From Syntrophomonadaceae bacterium (GTDB lineage: Bacteria > Bacillota > Dethiobacteria > DTU022), in NCBI GenBank assembly GCA_007136055.1, contig SLHT01000065.1, positions 1-31,862 of the forward strand: a stretch of DNA of 31,862 nucleotides, written 5' to 3'. Below the pieces are notes generated by a model. That model did no database searches, was not told the DNA's origin, and saw only the letters and a list, made by a program, of their open reading frames with translations. Below, in pieces: positions 1 through 7,380 of the stretch. Numbering within the stretch: position 1 is the first letter of the stretch; every line of letters starts with the position of its first letter. Position numbers and translations under genes: made by a program.

Positions 1-1
1 C

Positions 2-835
2 CTCTGCGGGAAAGCCTTGTCAGCCAAACTGTGGAGCACAATCGGCACGGAGAAAAGAAACAACTACGCCCTGAAACATACCGAACTGGATGCCTTCAAA
101 GTGGACCTCTTAACCGACATGCCGGCAACGCCGGACCACTTTGCCCGCTGTTCGGAAATAAACCGCACCGGCCCGGAGCTGATCCGTAACCTTTCTCAGC
201 CCAACGCATACAGTGCAGCCGAAGCAAGCGAAGCAATTAAAGAAGGTTATTCAGTCATCGATTTCCGGGCCTACCATTCCTTCGCCGGCGCTCACATTCC
301 CGGTTCATACAGCATCAGCAAGGACGGCAACCCGGCAACATTCGCCGGCTGGGTAATTCCCCCCGAGGACAAGCTGATCCTGGTCCTGGAAAAAGGCGGA
401 AACCTAAAAGAAATGAAAACCGCCCTCTATAACGTGGGCCTTGACAACCTATACGGTTACCTGGAAGGTTCCGTTGAAAGCTGGGTCAATGCCGGCCTAC
501 CAACAGACAGTATTAACACTATCTCTGTTCATGAATTAAAGGAACGGCTGAACAAGGAAAAGGACCTTTTACTTCTCGATAACCGGGCCAAGAGCGAATG
601 GGAAAGCGGTCATATCGAGGAAGCAGCCCTGGCTCCCGCTCCTGACACGCGTCAACCTGCAGAGGATTGGAACCCGGAGGAAGAAGTAGTCGTCCACTGC
701 AATACCAGCAACCGGTCCATGACGGCCGCCAGCCTTCTTAAACAGAGAGGCTTTAAAAAAGTTACGAACGTCTTAGGCGGAACAACAGCCTGGAGCGCCG
801 CCGGATTACCGATGGAAACGGAAGGTGAAAAGTAA
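2..835 (+). CDS. MBL-fold hydrolase/rhodanese protein, C-terminal part (5' end outside window)
   Basis: The frame is open from base 2, so this is the 3' part of a longer gene; a TTG at 17 is available but has no convincing ribosome binding site. The first residues (LCGKALSAK, STIGTEKRNNYAL) resemble the end of the metallo-beta-lactamase domain in ETHE1-like MBL/rhodanese fusions. Two rhodanese-like repeats follow. Counting from the TTG, the first (about residues 65-165) has no Cys in its active-site loop (LEKGGN) and is probably inactive. The second (about 170-268) has the loop HCNTSNRS with Cys228 and should carry persulfide. Families of this type act on glutathione-like or protein persulfides and sulfane sulfur. 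The stop overlaps the next start (TAATG), so it is coupled to the sulfur transporter genes. The N-terminal metal-binding motif cannot be checked here. Confidence 0.85.
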   Translation, partial: LCGKALSAKLWSTIGTEKRNNYALKHTELDAFKVDLLTDMPATPDHFARCSEINRTGPELIRNLSQPNAYSAAEASEAIKEGYSVIDFRAYHSFAGAHIPGSYSISKDGNPATFAGWVIPPEDKLILVLEKGGNLKEMKTALYNVGLDNLYGYLEGSVESWVNAGLPTDSINTISVHELKERLNKEKDLLLLDNRAKSEWESGHIEEAALAPAPDTRQPAEDWNPEEEVVVHCNTSNRSMTAASLLKQRGFKKVTNVLGGTTAWSAAGLPMETEGEK

Positions 836-1359
836 TGTTTATTTTAAGGAGCATCTTTGTAGAACCCTGGCCCTTCTGGGCCGGGGGCGTTATCATCGGG
901 CTGCTCGTGCCCCTGCTCTATTATTACTTCAACACTGCACTGGGAGTATCAACTGGTTACGGCAACCTGGTTAAAATATTTTTGCCGGCCAAAAACCTGC
1001 AGTGGATCAAAACCAAGTATGTGGAAACATTCAGCTGGCGGGTTTATTTCATCATCGGCATCATCCTGGGGGGCCTGCTTTCTTCCATCTTAAGCGGAAA
1101 CTTGGGCATAACTACTGAAATGGGCCGCTTCACAGCAATAGCCCAGTGGCCCGGAGTTTTAAATGCAGTCTTCTTTTTTGCCGGCGGCATCCTGCTCGGC
1201 CTGGGAGCCCGCATCGCCGGCGGCTGCACCTCAGGCCATAGCATTCACGGCATTGCCAACCTGCACATTTCCAGTATTTTAGCCACCATTTTCTTTATCA
1301 TCGGCGGTATCATTGCCGCAAATATTGTTCGCAGCCTGTTCCTGGGAGGTGCCTGGTAA
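835..1359 (+). CDS. YeeE/YedE family transporter subunit, first half (thiosulfate/sulfur-compound uptake)
   Basis: A 174-residue polytopic membrane protein of the YeeE/YedE (TsuA/PmpA-like) family. Hydrophobic segments lie near residues 15-32, 68-88, 107-128 and 143-165. The family signature GGCTSGHSIHG is at about 129-139; Cys131 corresponds to the Cys in the transport path of TsuA-type thiosulfate transporters. In TsuA both pseudo-repeats are one chain; here the second half is the next gene. Start and stop overlap the neighbours as TAATG, so three genes are translationally coupled. The upstream rhodanese suggests that imported sulfane sulfur or thiosulfate is handed to persulfide chemistry. 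The substrate is inferred from the family. Confidence 0.85.
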   Translation: MFILRSIFVEPWPFWAGGVIIGLLVPLLYYYFNTALGVSTGYGNLVKIFLPAKNLQWIKTKYVETFSWRVYFIIGIILGGLLSSILSGNLGITTEMGRFTAIAQWPGVLNAVFFFAGGILLGLGARIAGGCTSGHSIHGIANLHISSILATIFFIIGGIIAANIVRSLFLGGAW

Positions 1360-1775
1360 TGAATAAAAAGTCAGGTTTCTTAGTATTTGGGGTTTTGTTC
1401 GGTTTTGCCCTCAGCAGGGTCGGGGCATCAGAATATGACCTGATCGTGGGTATGTTTACCGGACAGGATTACACCCTGGTCGGAGTGATGGTTACCGCCA
1501 TAATTGTAGGAGCCCTGGGCATGCAGGTTCTAAAGAAATTTGCCCAACCCGTAAAAAGTGGTGAACCGTTAAAAATCAGTTACAAGGAATTAAACAAATG
1601 GAGCATCCCCGGAGGGTTGATTTTCGGCCTCGGCTGGGGCATTTCAGGGGCCTGCCCGGGCACTGTCCTGGCCCAGATCGGTGAAGGGAAAATTTTTGGC
1701 CTGTTTACTTTTGCCGGGATGATTTGCGGAACCTATATCTATGCCCGCTTAAAAGAGAATAACTCAGAGCTCTAA
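1359..1775 (+). CDS. YeeE/YedE family transporter subunit, second half
   Basis: A 138-residue membrane protein with hydrophobic segments near residues 8-22, 40-58, 84-106 and 112-130. The second signature GISGACPGT is at about 94-102, with Cys99 matching the second pathway Cys of TsuA-like proteins. Together with the preceding 174-residue protein it makes up the two pseudo-repeats of a full transporter, like PmpA/PmpB pairs. The start overlaps the previous stop (TAATG). A hairpin followed by six T residues lies 10-90 bases downstream and ends the transcript. Confidence 0.85.
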   Translation: MNKKSGFLVFGVLFGFALSRVGASEYDLIVGMFTGQDYTLVGVMVTAIIVGALGMQVLKKFAQPVKSGEPLKISYKELNKWSIPGGLIFGLGWGISGACPGTVLAQIGEGKIFGLFTFAGMICGTYIYARLKENNSEL

Positions 1776-1785
1776 AACGGAATTT

Positions 1786-1864
1786 ATAGAGCCTGGCGGC
1801 CATAGCTTAATTCTTAACTCTCACTTATATTAAAGTTAGCTGTCAGGCTCTATCCCGGTTTTTT
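1786..1864 (+). terminator. Intrinsic terminator after the YeeE genes
   Basis: A 10-bp stem (1786-1795 with 1844-1853) closes a long loop and is followed by CCCGG and a run of six T (1859-1864). The loop is about 48 nt, longer than usual, so efficiency is uncertain. Confidence 0.55.
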
Positions 1865-1867
1865 GAA

Positions 1868-1908
1868 GCACCCCGGTAAAACATTATTATCTGTATATAC
1901 CGGGGTGC
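1868..1908. terminator. Perfect 11-bp hairpin between tRNA-Thr and the YeeE genes
   Basis: Arms 1868-1878 and 1898-1908 are perfect inverted repeats (GCACCCCGGTA) with a 19-nt loop. It starts six bases beyond the 3' end of tRNA-Thr in the tRNA's direction, so it probably ends or processes the tRNA transcript, although no U-run follows on that strand. Confidence 0.5.
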
Positions 1909-1913
1909 TGGTA

Positions 1914-1989
1914 TGGAGCCGGCAAGAGGACTTGAACCCCCAACATGCTGATTACGATTCAGCTGCTCTACCAATTGAGCTATGCCGGC
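1914..1989 (-). tRNA. tRNA-Thr (anticodon CGU), CCA encoded
   Basis: The reverse strand folds as a full cloverleaf: acceptor stem GCCGGCA/TGCCGGC (1983-1989 with 1918-1924), D arm GCTC/GAGC, anticodon stem GCTGA/TCAGC with the 7-nt loop ATCGTAA (anticodon CGT), and a T arm with TTCAAGT. Position 73 is U and CCA is encoded (1914-1916). Length is 76 nt. CGU reads ACG threonine codons. Confidence 0.95.
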
Positions 1990-2002
1990 ATTGTGCTTAA
2001 AT

Positions 2003-2031
2003 ATTATAGCGCAGATTATCAACCGGTTCAA
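2003..2031 (-). promoter_or_regulatory. Promoter of tRNA-Thr
   Basis: On the reverse strand: -35 TTGAAC (2026-2031), 17-bp spacer, -10 TATAAT (2003-2008). The -10 lies 13 bases before the mature tRNA 5' end at 1989, consistent with a short leader. Confidence 0.75.
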
Positions 2032-2105
2032 CCGGAATCAGTACGCCGCACTCAACGGGGCAGCCGAAAGACAAGGGTAAAGAGAAGTGAAGCGTCCCCC
2101 CGTCT

Positions 2106-2777
2106 TTACTCCGGGAAGCGAGTATTCCTAATAGCGTGGGTTTTCACTGCCAGCAGCAGGCCGGATTGAAAGCTCACTTTAACCTGCGGAGCGGTTAGTT
2201 CGTTACTAAGACCGCGGCTTGATGCATAAAAGAGTGATTCATTATTTAGCGGATATTTCAAACCTACGGTAATTATTCCGCAGACCTCTTCAGTAAGGGC
2301 AAAAAGAGACAGGTAATCACCTTCGGCACCTGATAATACAGCCTCTTTTCTCGCCATCAGAATCTCCTGGCGCTCTTCTATAATGCGAGCAGGAATGCTT
2401 TTACGAAGCGGAATATCAAGCAGCAGGACATTAATAAAAGCGTGTTCAAACCTTGCTCCCCCCAGGGCGCCGATAATCAGTATTTCTGAAGGTTGCAGAG
2501 AGACAGCATGATCCAGGGCCAACTCCAGGTCAGACTTATCTTTTTCTGAAGGATGTCTGATCAACTGCGTCTTGAACTGATCAATTTTTTCCCGATCAGT
2601 AACCCGGAGAGAATCAAGGTCGCCAATAACTAAATCAGGTTTTAATCCCAGGGCTAAAGCATGCCCCGTACCACCATTTACACAAAGTATCAAATCATTA
2701 TCCCTGATCAGGTTTTGGTAGAAACTCAGATCTTTCAGGTCTCCGTGGGCAATTATAACCACGCGTTTGGATAGCAT
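2106..2777 (-). CDS. thiN: Thiamine pyrophosphokinase
   Basis: 223 residues. It transfers pyrophosphate from ATP to thiamine to make thiamine diphosphate, in the cytoplasm. Visible family motifs: an N-terminal nucleotide-sugar-like fold with VNGGTGHAL, LKPDLVIGDLDS at about 46-57, EKDKSDLELAL at about 78-88, GALGGARFEH (usually GGRxDH) at about 103-112, and a C-terminal thiamine-binding beta domain ending in SRGLSNE. Length is normal for ThiN. The start follows an AAGGG-type site with a 7-nt gap, 17 bases downstream of the aminotransferase stop, so the two are probably co-transcribed. Thiamine diphosphate serves 2-oxoacid enzymes; no direct link to the other genes here is evident. Confidence 0.9.
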   Translation of the reverse strand: MLSKRVVIIAHGDLKDLSFYQNLIRDNDLILCVNGGTGHALALGLKPDLVIGDLDSLRVTDREKIDQFKTQLIRHPSEKDKSDLELALDHAVSLQPSEILIIGALGGARFEHAFINVLLLDIPLRKSIPARIIEERQEILMARKEAVLSGAEGDYLSLFALTEEVCGIITVGLKYPLNNESLFYASSRGLSNELTAPQVKVSFQSGLLLAVKTHAIRNTRFPE

Positions 2778-2794
2778 TGACTGACCCTTCTTTC

Positions 2795-3985
2795 TTAATT
2801 TGCCTCTTGATTAAGTTTATCAAAAAAGATTTCCAGGCGCCGCAGGGCTTCTTTAAGCGTCTCCATGGAACAGGCATAGGATAGACGAATATATCCTTCC
2901 GCGCCGGGACCGAAATCTATACCTGGCGTAACAGCTACGCCGGCTTCTTCCAAAATGCGTATGGCAAACTCGTAAGAGTGATCGGTGTACGCTTTTACGT
3001 TAGCCATCATGTAAAACGCTCCGTCGGGAGGTTTTACGGGGGCTATACCGATTTTTTGCAGGGCCCTGTAGAGGTATAGACGACGCTGATCATAATCGCT
3101 AAATCGTTTTTCTAAAACTTCCGGGCTTTCCTGAAGGGCAGCTATCCCGGCAGCCTGGATGAAAGCACAGGCACAGATAAACAAATTCTGCTGCAACTTC
3201 TGTATATTCCTGATAAGGCCTTGAGGGACAATCAGGTAGCCCAGCCGCCAACCGGTCATGATATTGCGCTTTGAAAAGCCGTTAATTACCACGGCATGAT
3301 CTGTATATTCAAGAATTGAGTGATCCTGTCCCGTATAATTGATTCCATGATAAACTTCATCTGAAATGATGTAAGGCCCCAGTTCAGCCAGCCCTTTTAA
3401 CTCCTCTTCCCCTAAAACTGCGCCGGTCGGGTTGGCAGGAGAGTTAATCAGAATTCCTTTTACTGATGGCTCCAGATTTTTTTTAACATCCGCCGGTTGA
3501 AGCCTGAAGGCTTCCTCTTCACGTAAGGGAACCAGGAGCGGTTCGGCCCCGATATAGTTAACAAAGTTTGGATAGCAGGCATAATAAGGATCAGACATAA
3601 TTATCCGATCGCCCTGATCCAGTAGTGCAGAAAAAGCGAGCAGCATTGCAGGCGATGACCCTGAAGTAATTATAACCTGCTCTGGATGCACATTGACATT
3701 GTAAGTGCGCCTGTAATAGTTTGCGATTTCTTCCCTTAAAGCAGGCTTACCCAGGCTGTGTGTATAGCCCGTATCGTTATTTCGGATAGCCTCGATAACT
3801 GCTTCTTTTATAACCGCCGGGGTTTCTCCTCCCGGCTCACCTACTTCCATATGGACTATAGATGCGCCGCCGGCTTCAAGCTGTTGAGCTTTTTCCAGTA
3901 TTTCCATAGCCAGAAATGGCTTGACCAACCCAAACCTGGCTGGCGGGATCGGCTCTTGCCGGGTATTTGAGTACTGCTTATTCAT
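2795..3985 (-). CDS. PLP-dependent class I/II aminotransferase
   Basis: 396 residues of fold-type I. Seen: GYTHSLGKPALREEIA, SGSSPAMLLAF, the NSPANPTGAV motif (about 181-190), ISDEVYHG with the cofactor Asp (about 207-214), and SKRNIMTGWRLGY with the Schiff-base Lys239. A C-terminal GYIRLSYA holds the carboxylate-binding Arg. This fits the broad aspartate/aromatic/alanine aminotransferase-like group; the amino-donor specificity cannot be read from the sequence. GGAGG lies 7 nt before the chosen ATG. It is followed directly by thiN; the CBS-domain gene lies upstream across about 30 bases, so a larger operon is possible. Confidence 0.9.
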   Translation of the reverse strand: MNKQYSNTRQEPIPPARFGLVKPFLAMEILEKAQQLEAGGASIVHMEVGEPGGETPAVIKEAVIEAIRNNDTGYTHSLGKPALREEIANYYRRTYNVNVHPEQVIITSGSSPAMLLAFSALLDQGDRIIMSDPYYACYPNFVNYIGAEPLLVPLREEEAFRLQPADVKKNLEPSVKGILINSPANPTGAVLGEEELKGLAELGPYIISDEVYHGINYTGQDHSILEYTDHAVVINGFSKRNIMTGWRLGYLIVPQGLIRNIQKLQQNLFICACAFIQAAGIAALQESPEVLEKRFSDYDQRRLYLYRALQKIGIAPVKPPDGAFYMMANVKAYTDHSYEFAIRILEEAGVAVTPGIDFGPGAEGYIRLSYACSMETLKEALRRLEIFFDKLNQEAN

Positions 3986-4015
3986 TTCATTGCCTCCTTG
4001 CCTGGAGTTTATGCT

Positions 4016-4438
4016 TTAGATCCTGCCTGCTTCTTTTTCTTTAATCAGGTCAACGCAGTATTCGATAATTTCTCTGCGCCGGACAATGCCAATAAATACT
4101 CCCTGGTCATCAACTACAGGCACAAAGTTCTGGCCGCTGGCCAAAGTAAGCAGATCTACTATACGCGAATCGATCCGCACCGGCTTGTTTATAGCATGTA
4201 TAGCTATATCGTTCAGAAATATTTTTTCCATCCCGTTAAGTTCGAGACCCGGCGTGTTTTTTAGTTTCCAGAGCAAATCCCCTTCTGTAATAGTCCCGGC
4301 ATAGCAGCCCTGTTCATCTACCAAGGGGACTGCTGCAAAACTATGTCGCTCCATCCTCTCCAATGCCTGACGCATTGTCGTCTTCGGAGTAAGGCATACT
4401 ACTTCACTTTTTGGTATTAAAAAAAATGCGACTTTCAT
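4016..4438 (-). CDS. CBS-domain pair protein
   Basis: 140 residues made almost entirely of two CBS motifs: about 13-65 (TPKTTMRQALERM, HSFAAVPLVDEQGCYAGTITEGDLLW) and about 80-133 (VRIDSRIVDLLTLA, QNFVPVVDDQGVFIGIVRRREII). Such stand-alone Bateman modules bind adenine nucleotides and often act as energy sensors. No effector domain is attached, so its partner is unknown. It begins 6 bases after the stop of the GNAT gene with no good ribosome binding site, which suggests translational coupling. Confidence 0.85.
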   Translation of the reverse strand: MKVAFFLIPKSEVVCLTPKTTMRQALERMERHSFAAVPLVDEQGCYAGTITEGDLLWKLKNTPGLELNGMEKIFLNDIAIHAINKPVRIDSRIVDLLTLASGQNFVPVVDDQGVFIGIVRRREIIEYCVDLIKEKEAGRI

Positions 4439-4444
4439 TTTTAA

Positions 4445-4843
4445 TCAAAACCCTTCTTCATTGTCGATTATTCCGCCTTTTACAATTCTAAAGCCTGCCT
4501 TACGATAAAGGTCTGTTAATTCCGCTTCGAATAAAACGTTTACGGTTTTGATCTGATCAGTCTTTAGCCGATCAATAACTATGGCCAATAATTTCTGACC
4601 GACCCCTTTTCTCTGGTACTCCGGATCAACAACCAGGTTGCGGATAAAAGCATCATCAACACCGTCGCTGATCACATCAACGATGCCGACTAGGCTGTTT
4701 CCATCAAAGCAGGCTGCAGTCATATACGTAGAGCCGATAATTTTTTCCAGCTTATCTTTTCTGGCATCCCAGCCAACCTTAGTTCTTAATGCAGCAACAG
4801 ACAATGCATCGAGTTCAGGATCTTGTACATACTGCAAGTTCAC
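4445..4843 (-). CDS. GNAT-family N-acetyltransferase
   Basis: 132 residues. The acetyl-CoA-binding core is visible as VVDPEYQRKGVGQKLL (about 71-86, the R/Q-x-x-G-x-G/A loop), after the beta-strand AFIRNLVV. The C-terminal part LYRKAGF is typical of GNAT ends. The acceptor is unknown. Two start codons are adjacent (TTG 4846, GTG 4843); AGAGG is 4 nt from the TTG and 7 nt from the GTG, so the GTG is preferred. The downstream CBS gene follows within 6 bases. Confidence 0.85.
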   Translation of the reverse strand: MNLQYVQDPELDALSVAALRTKVGWDARKDKLEKIIGSTYMTAACFDGNSLVGIVDVISDGVDDAFIRNLVVDPEYQRKGVGQKLLAIVIDRLKTDQIKTVNVLFEAELTDLYRKAGFRIVKGGIIDNEEGF

Positions 4844-4911
4844 CAACTCACCTCTCAGTTATTTTCCATTGGCTATTATATCATTCCTGACTGCTTTATA
4901 AAGGTTAAGTT

Positions 4912-5088
4912 TTACACCTGACGACGAACATAGAGCAGGTAAAGGTAGACAATAAATCCGACTACGATAAGAAATAGAACCAGGCTGTACGGATCAACCT
5001 GAAGCCGGCCTGAAGTTAGTATGAGGTATAATCCTGTAACACCGAGAACTAATACGGAAATAATGAAAAGCCAATTTCTAAAAAGCAT
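4912..5088 (-). CDS. Small membrane protein, 58 residues, unknown function
   Basis: A short reverse-strand frame with ATG at 5088 and TAA at 4912-4914. GGGGGTG sits about 7 nt before the ATG. The product begins MLFRNWLFIISVLVLG and has two hydrophobic helices (about residues 5-25 and 33-53) separated by a short polar turn (TSGRLQVDPYS), ending in the positive tail YVRRQV. That pattern, with a good ribosome binding site, supports a real two-helix inner-membrane protein. It lies between the sirtuin gene (stop 40 bases upstream) and the GNAT gene. I recognise no family. Confidence 0.7.
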   Translation of the reverse strand: MLFRNWLFIISVLVLGVTGLYLILTSGRLQVDPYSLVLFLIVVGFIVYLYLLYVRRQV

Positions 5089-5128
5089 TCAAAGTCACCC
5101 CCGACTCGGCTGTCAAGAAATTGAAAAA

Positions 5129-5878
5129 TCAGGCGCCATTAATTATCTGCTGCAAATCAGAGAGGGCTTTGCTTATATTTTCCCTGATCACTATCTCTGA
5201 CTTGTGATCATAATCAGTAGGTTGATAGTTTATAATCGCCATCCTTTTTACCAATCGCGGCAAATCTGCTACCGGGTAAACAACCAGGCTGCTTCCCACC
5301 ACCAGCATGAAGTCACATTCCATCTGGATTTTATGCTGAAGCTCGAAAAAAAAGAGCGGCATCGGATCGCCGAAAAGAACGACATCCGGTCTGAGCATGC
5401 TGTGGCAACTATAACAAACAGGGGGAATACGTTTTAACTCCACCTGTTGAACCAGTTCCTCAAAAGGATATTTCTTTTTACATCCCAGGCAGTAGCCTGT
5501 CCTCAGGTGGCCATGCACTTCCCATACATTTTTTGATCCGGCCTTTACATGCAGGCCGTCAATATTCTGGGTTATCAGGCCTTTCAAGTAACCCTGATCT
5601 TCAAGTTCAGCCAAAACTCTGTGACCATTGTTGGGTTTGGCATTAGATATTTTGGCAAAACGGCTGAAACCTGACTCATAAAAAAGACGGGGATTGTTGT
5701 AAAGAACATCGACTGATGAAACAGCTATCGGGTCAACTTTTTCCCATAGCCCTGTCCCGGGAGAACGAAAATCAGGAACACCACTGTCGGTACTGATTCC
5801 TGCTCCGGTCAAAGCATATATATTGTTATATTTTTTTATCAGTTCAGCCAGTTGTTCAACCTGATCTGTGTAATTCAT
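5129..5878 (-). CDS. Sir2-family NAD-dependent protein deacylase
   Basis: 249 residues from the ATG at 5878, chosen because AGGAGG lies 7 nt upstream; a start 30 bases earlier would place that site inside the gene. It removes acyl groups from lysine using NAD, giving O-acyl-ADP-ribose and nicotinamide. Seen: GAGIST (25-30), VPDFRSPGTGLW (34-45), QNIDGLH (104-110), catalytic His122 in VHGH, and four zinc Cys (130, 133, 155, 158) followed by LRPDVVLFGD. VVGSSLVVYPVADLP is the NAD-binding region. It lacks the Ala-x-x-x-x-x-Tyr-x-x-Arg signature of CobB/SIRT5 desuccinylases, so deacetylation is the likelier activity. All catalytic residues are present. Confidence 0.93.
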   Translation of the reverse strand: MNYTDQVEQLAELIKKYNNIYALTGAGISTDSGVPDFRSPGTGLWEKVDPIAVSSVDVLYNNPRLFYESGFSRFAKISNAKPNNGHRVLAELEDQGYLKGLITQNIDGLHVKAGSKNVWEVHGHLRTGYCLGCKKKYPFEELVQQVELKRIPPVCYSCHSMLRPDVVLFGDPMPLFFFELQHKIQMECDFMLVVGSSLVVYPVADLPRLVKRMAIINYQPTDYDHKSEIVIRENISKALSDLQQIINGA

Positions 5879-5970
5879 CCGGGGTCCTCCTATGTTCATG
5901 GTTGCCAAACAAAGATAGTTTGCCCCGTAAATTAAATCTATCCTTGTTTTTTACCACAGCCGTTAATGAC

Positions 5971-6681
5971 TTAAGTTTTTATCCCTTTACCCAGCGGGCA
6001 GCATAGTGAACTCTCTGAACGATCTTTAATCTCAGGCATACTAACATCAATAATATCGCAAAAATTGCTCCATTGCGAGTAGTCAAAATTATATTTTCGG
6101 CTGTATTCCGCCAGTTGATCTCTGGCACACACATGATCTCCCCATGATGCGCCATAACGGTCATTGCTACCATCGCCAATATAGATTACTGCCCTGCCCT
6201 GTTCTTTTAGATTTACTACATGAAGTGCTTTACAATTTCCGCAAACAGTACATATGCCATGGGCATGGGGAGTTTTTACCTCAAGATTACCGTTAGCATT
6301 TATGTAGGTATCGTTGCGATATATATAGCTAATCTGTTCAAAAATGCCATGTTTCCTGAGAATCGGCTCAATATAAAAACCAAACCCGTCGCTGGCAATA
6401 ATCACCGGGCTGCCCTGTTTAAGGGCATGCTCAAGGAACCGATTAAACCCGGGCCTGATTACAGCCCACTCGAGAGATTTAGATAAGAGCAAATCCATAT
6501 CATGGGGCAGGACCTGCGCAGTTCGCATTAACCATTCACGAATCGGTATTTCTTTTCGCCGGTAAACATAATCAATATCCTCGTAACCTTCTCCGGCAAG
6601 GCCTATAGCCAATTCATAAGAAATATCTACTGTTGTTATTGTTCCGTCAAAGTCTACAAGGTAGGCCGGGGTTAAGGTCAT
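5971..6681 (-). CDS. HAD-superfamily phosphatase (MtnX/PSPase-like)
   Basis: 236 residues. The nucleophile motif is DFDGTIT near the N-terminus; motif II is IIASDGFGFY, and motif III/IV is IYIGDGSNDRYGA. The region HGICTVCGNCKA matches the CGxCK segment of MtnX-like enzymes, which dephosphorylate 2-hydroxy-3-keto-5-methylthiopentenyl-1-phosphate in methionine salvage. No other salvage gene is nearby, so the substrate is open. Three in-frame starts cluster at 6693 (TTG), 6684 and 6681 (ATG); GGAGG gives a sensible 5-nt gap only to 6681. It lies 22 bases after the next HAD gene and probably shares its transcript with the asparagine-synthetase-like gene. Confidence 0.85.
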   Translation of the reverse strand: MTLTPAYLVDFDGTITTVDISYELAIGLAGEGYEDIDYVYRRKEIPIREWLMRTAQVLPHDMDLLLSKSLEWAVIRPGFNRFLEHALKQGSPVIIASDGFGFYIEPILRKHGIFEQISYIYRNDTYINANGNLEVKTPHAHGICTVCGNCKALHVVNLKEQGRAVIYIGDGSNDRYGASWGDHVCARDQLAEYSRKYNFDYSQWSNFCDIIDVSMPEIKDRSESSLCCPLGKGIKT

Positions 6682-6703
6682 CATCGCCTCCAAATATTTG
6701 CTG

Positions 6704-7360
6704 CTATTTGAAATAATCAGTTACTTCATGCGGTTTTTGAGCCAGGGCCTGCGCTCCGCCTTTCAACAGCTCTTCCGCAGTCCTGAAACCCCATAGTGCC
6801 CCTAACGGGTAGAAGCCTCCTGCGACAGCGGTTTGCATATCTGTACTCGTATCGCCCAGGTAAATAATTTCCCGGGAATTTAATTGCAAAGTTTTTGCAA
6901 TTTGCAGGACACCTTGCGGATCAGGCTTGCGGGGCGTACCTGACTTTATACCACAAACCTCAACAAAAGACCAGTCTGTTAACAAAACATCAACGGTCAA
7001 CAGAGCAAATTCGTGAGGTTTGTTAGAAAATATAGCTTTGGGGATCTGATTCTCTTCCAGGAAATTTAGCAACTCGGGGACACCCGGATAAGGCCTGGTT
7101 TTATCTGCCCACCGGCGGCCGTATTCCTCTTTAATTTCTTGCACTACAGCCTCCAAATCCATATTTCCGGCAAAGGATTCTGCCGGAAAAGCCCGCTCAG
7201 CCAGTTTTTCAATACCGTCACCAACAAAATAGCGGTAAGCATCCACATTATGCTCACTATAACCTTTTTGCCGGAGAACAGTATTAACTGACAATGCTAA
7301 GTCCTGCAAGGTATCAAGCAATGTGCCGTCGAGATCAAAAATAATCGCTTTATGGATCAA
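6704..7360 (-). CDS. HAD-superfamily hydrolase, phosphoglycolate-phosphatase-like
   Basis: 218 residues of subfamily IA. Motif I IFDLDGTLLDT (about 8-18), motif II IFSNKP (about 114-119), and motif III/IV with RKPDP and YLGDTSTDMQTA are all visible, with the alpha-helical cap between about 18 and 85. The family hydrolyses small phosphate esters such as phosphoglycolate; specificity is not readable. The start is TTG: AAGGAGAG lies about 7 nt upstream and no ATG is near. It follows the asnB-like gene by 20 bases and precedes the second HAD gene by 22, which suggests one operon driven by the promoter at 8895-8923. Confidence 0.88.
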   Translation of the reverse strand: MIHKAIIFDLDGTLLDTLQDLALSVNTVLRQKGYSEHNVDAYRYFVGDGIEKLAERAFPAESFAGNMDLEAVVQEIKEEYGRRWADKTRPYPGVPELLNFLEENQIPKAIFSNKPHEFALLTVDVLLTDWSFVEVCGIKSGTPRKPDPQGVLQIAKTLQLNSREIIYLGDTSTDMQTAVAGGFYPLGALWGFRTAEELLKGGAQALAQKPHEVTDYFK

Positions 7361-7380
7361 TAACTACTCTCCTTAAATAA

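Noticed and set aside
1843..2031. Reverse-strand 62-residue frame (GIAQLVEQLNRNQ...) over the tRNA
   Set aside because: It is the classic false frame produced by translating a tRNA gene; the cloverleaf explains the sequence.
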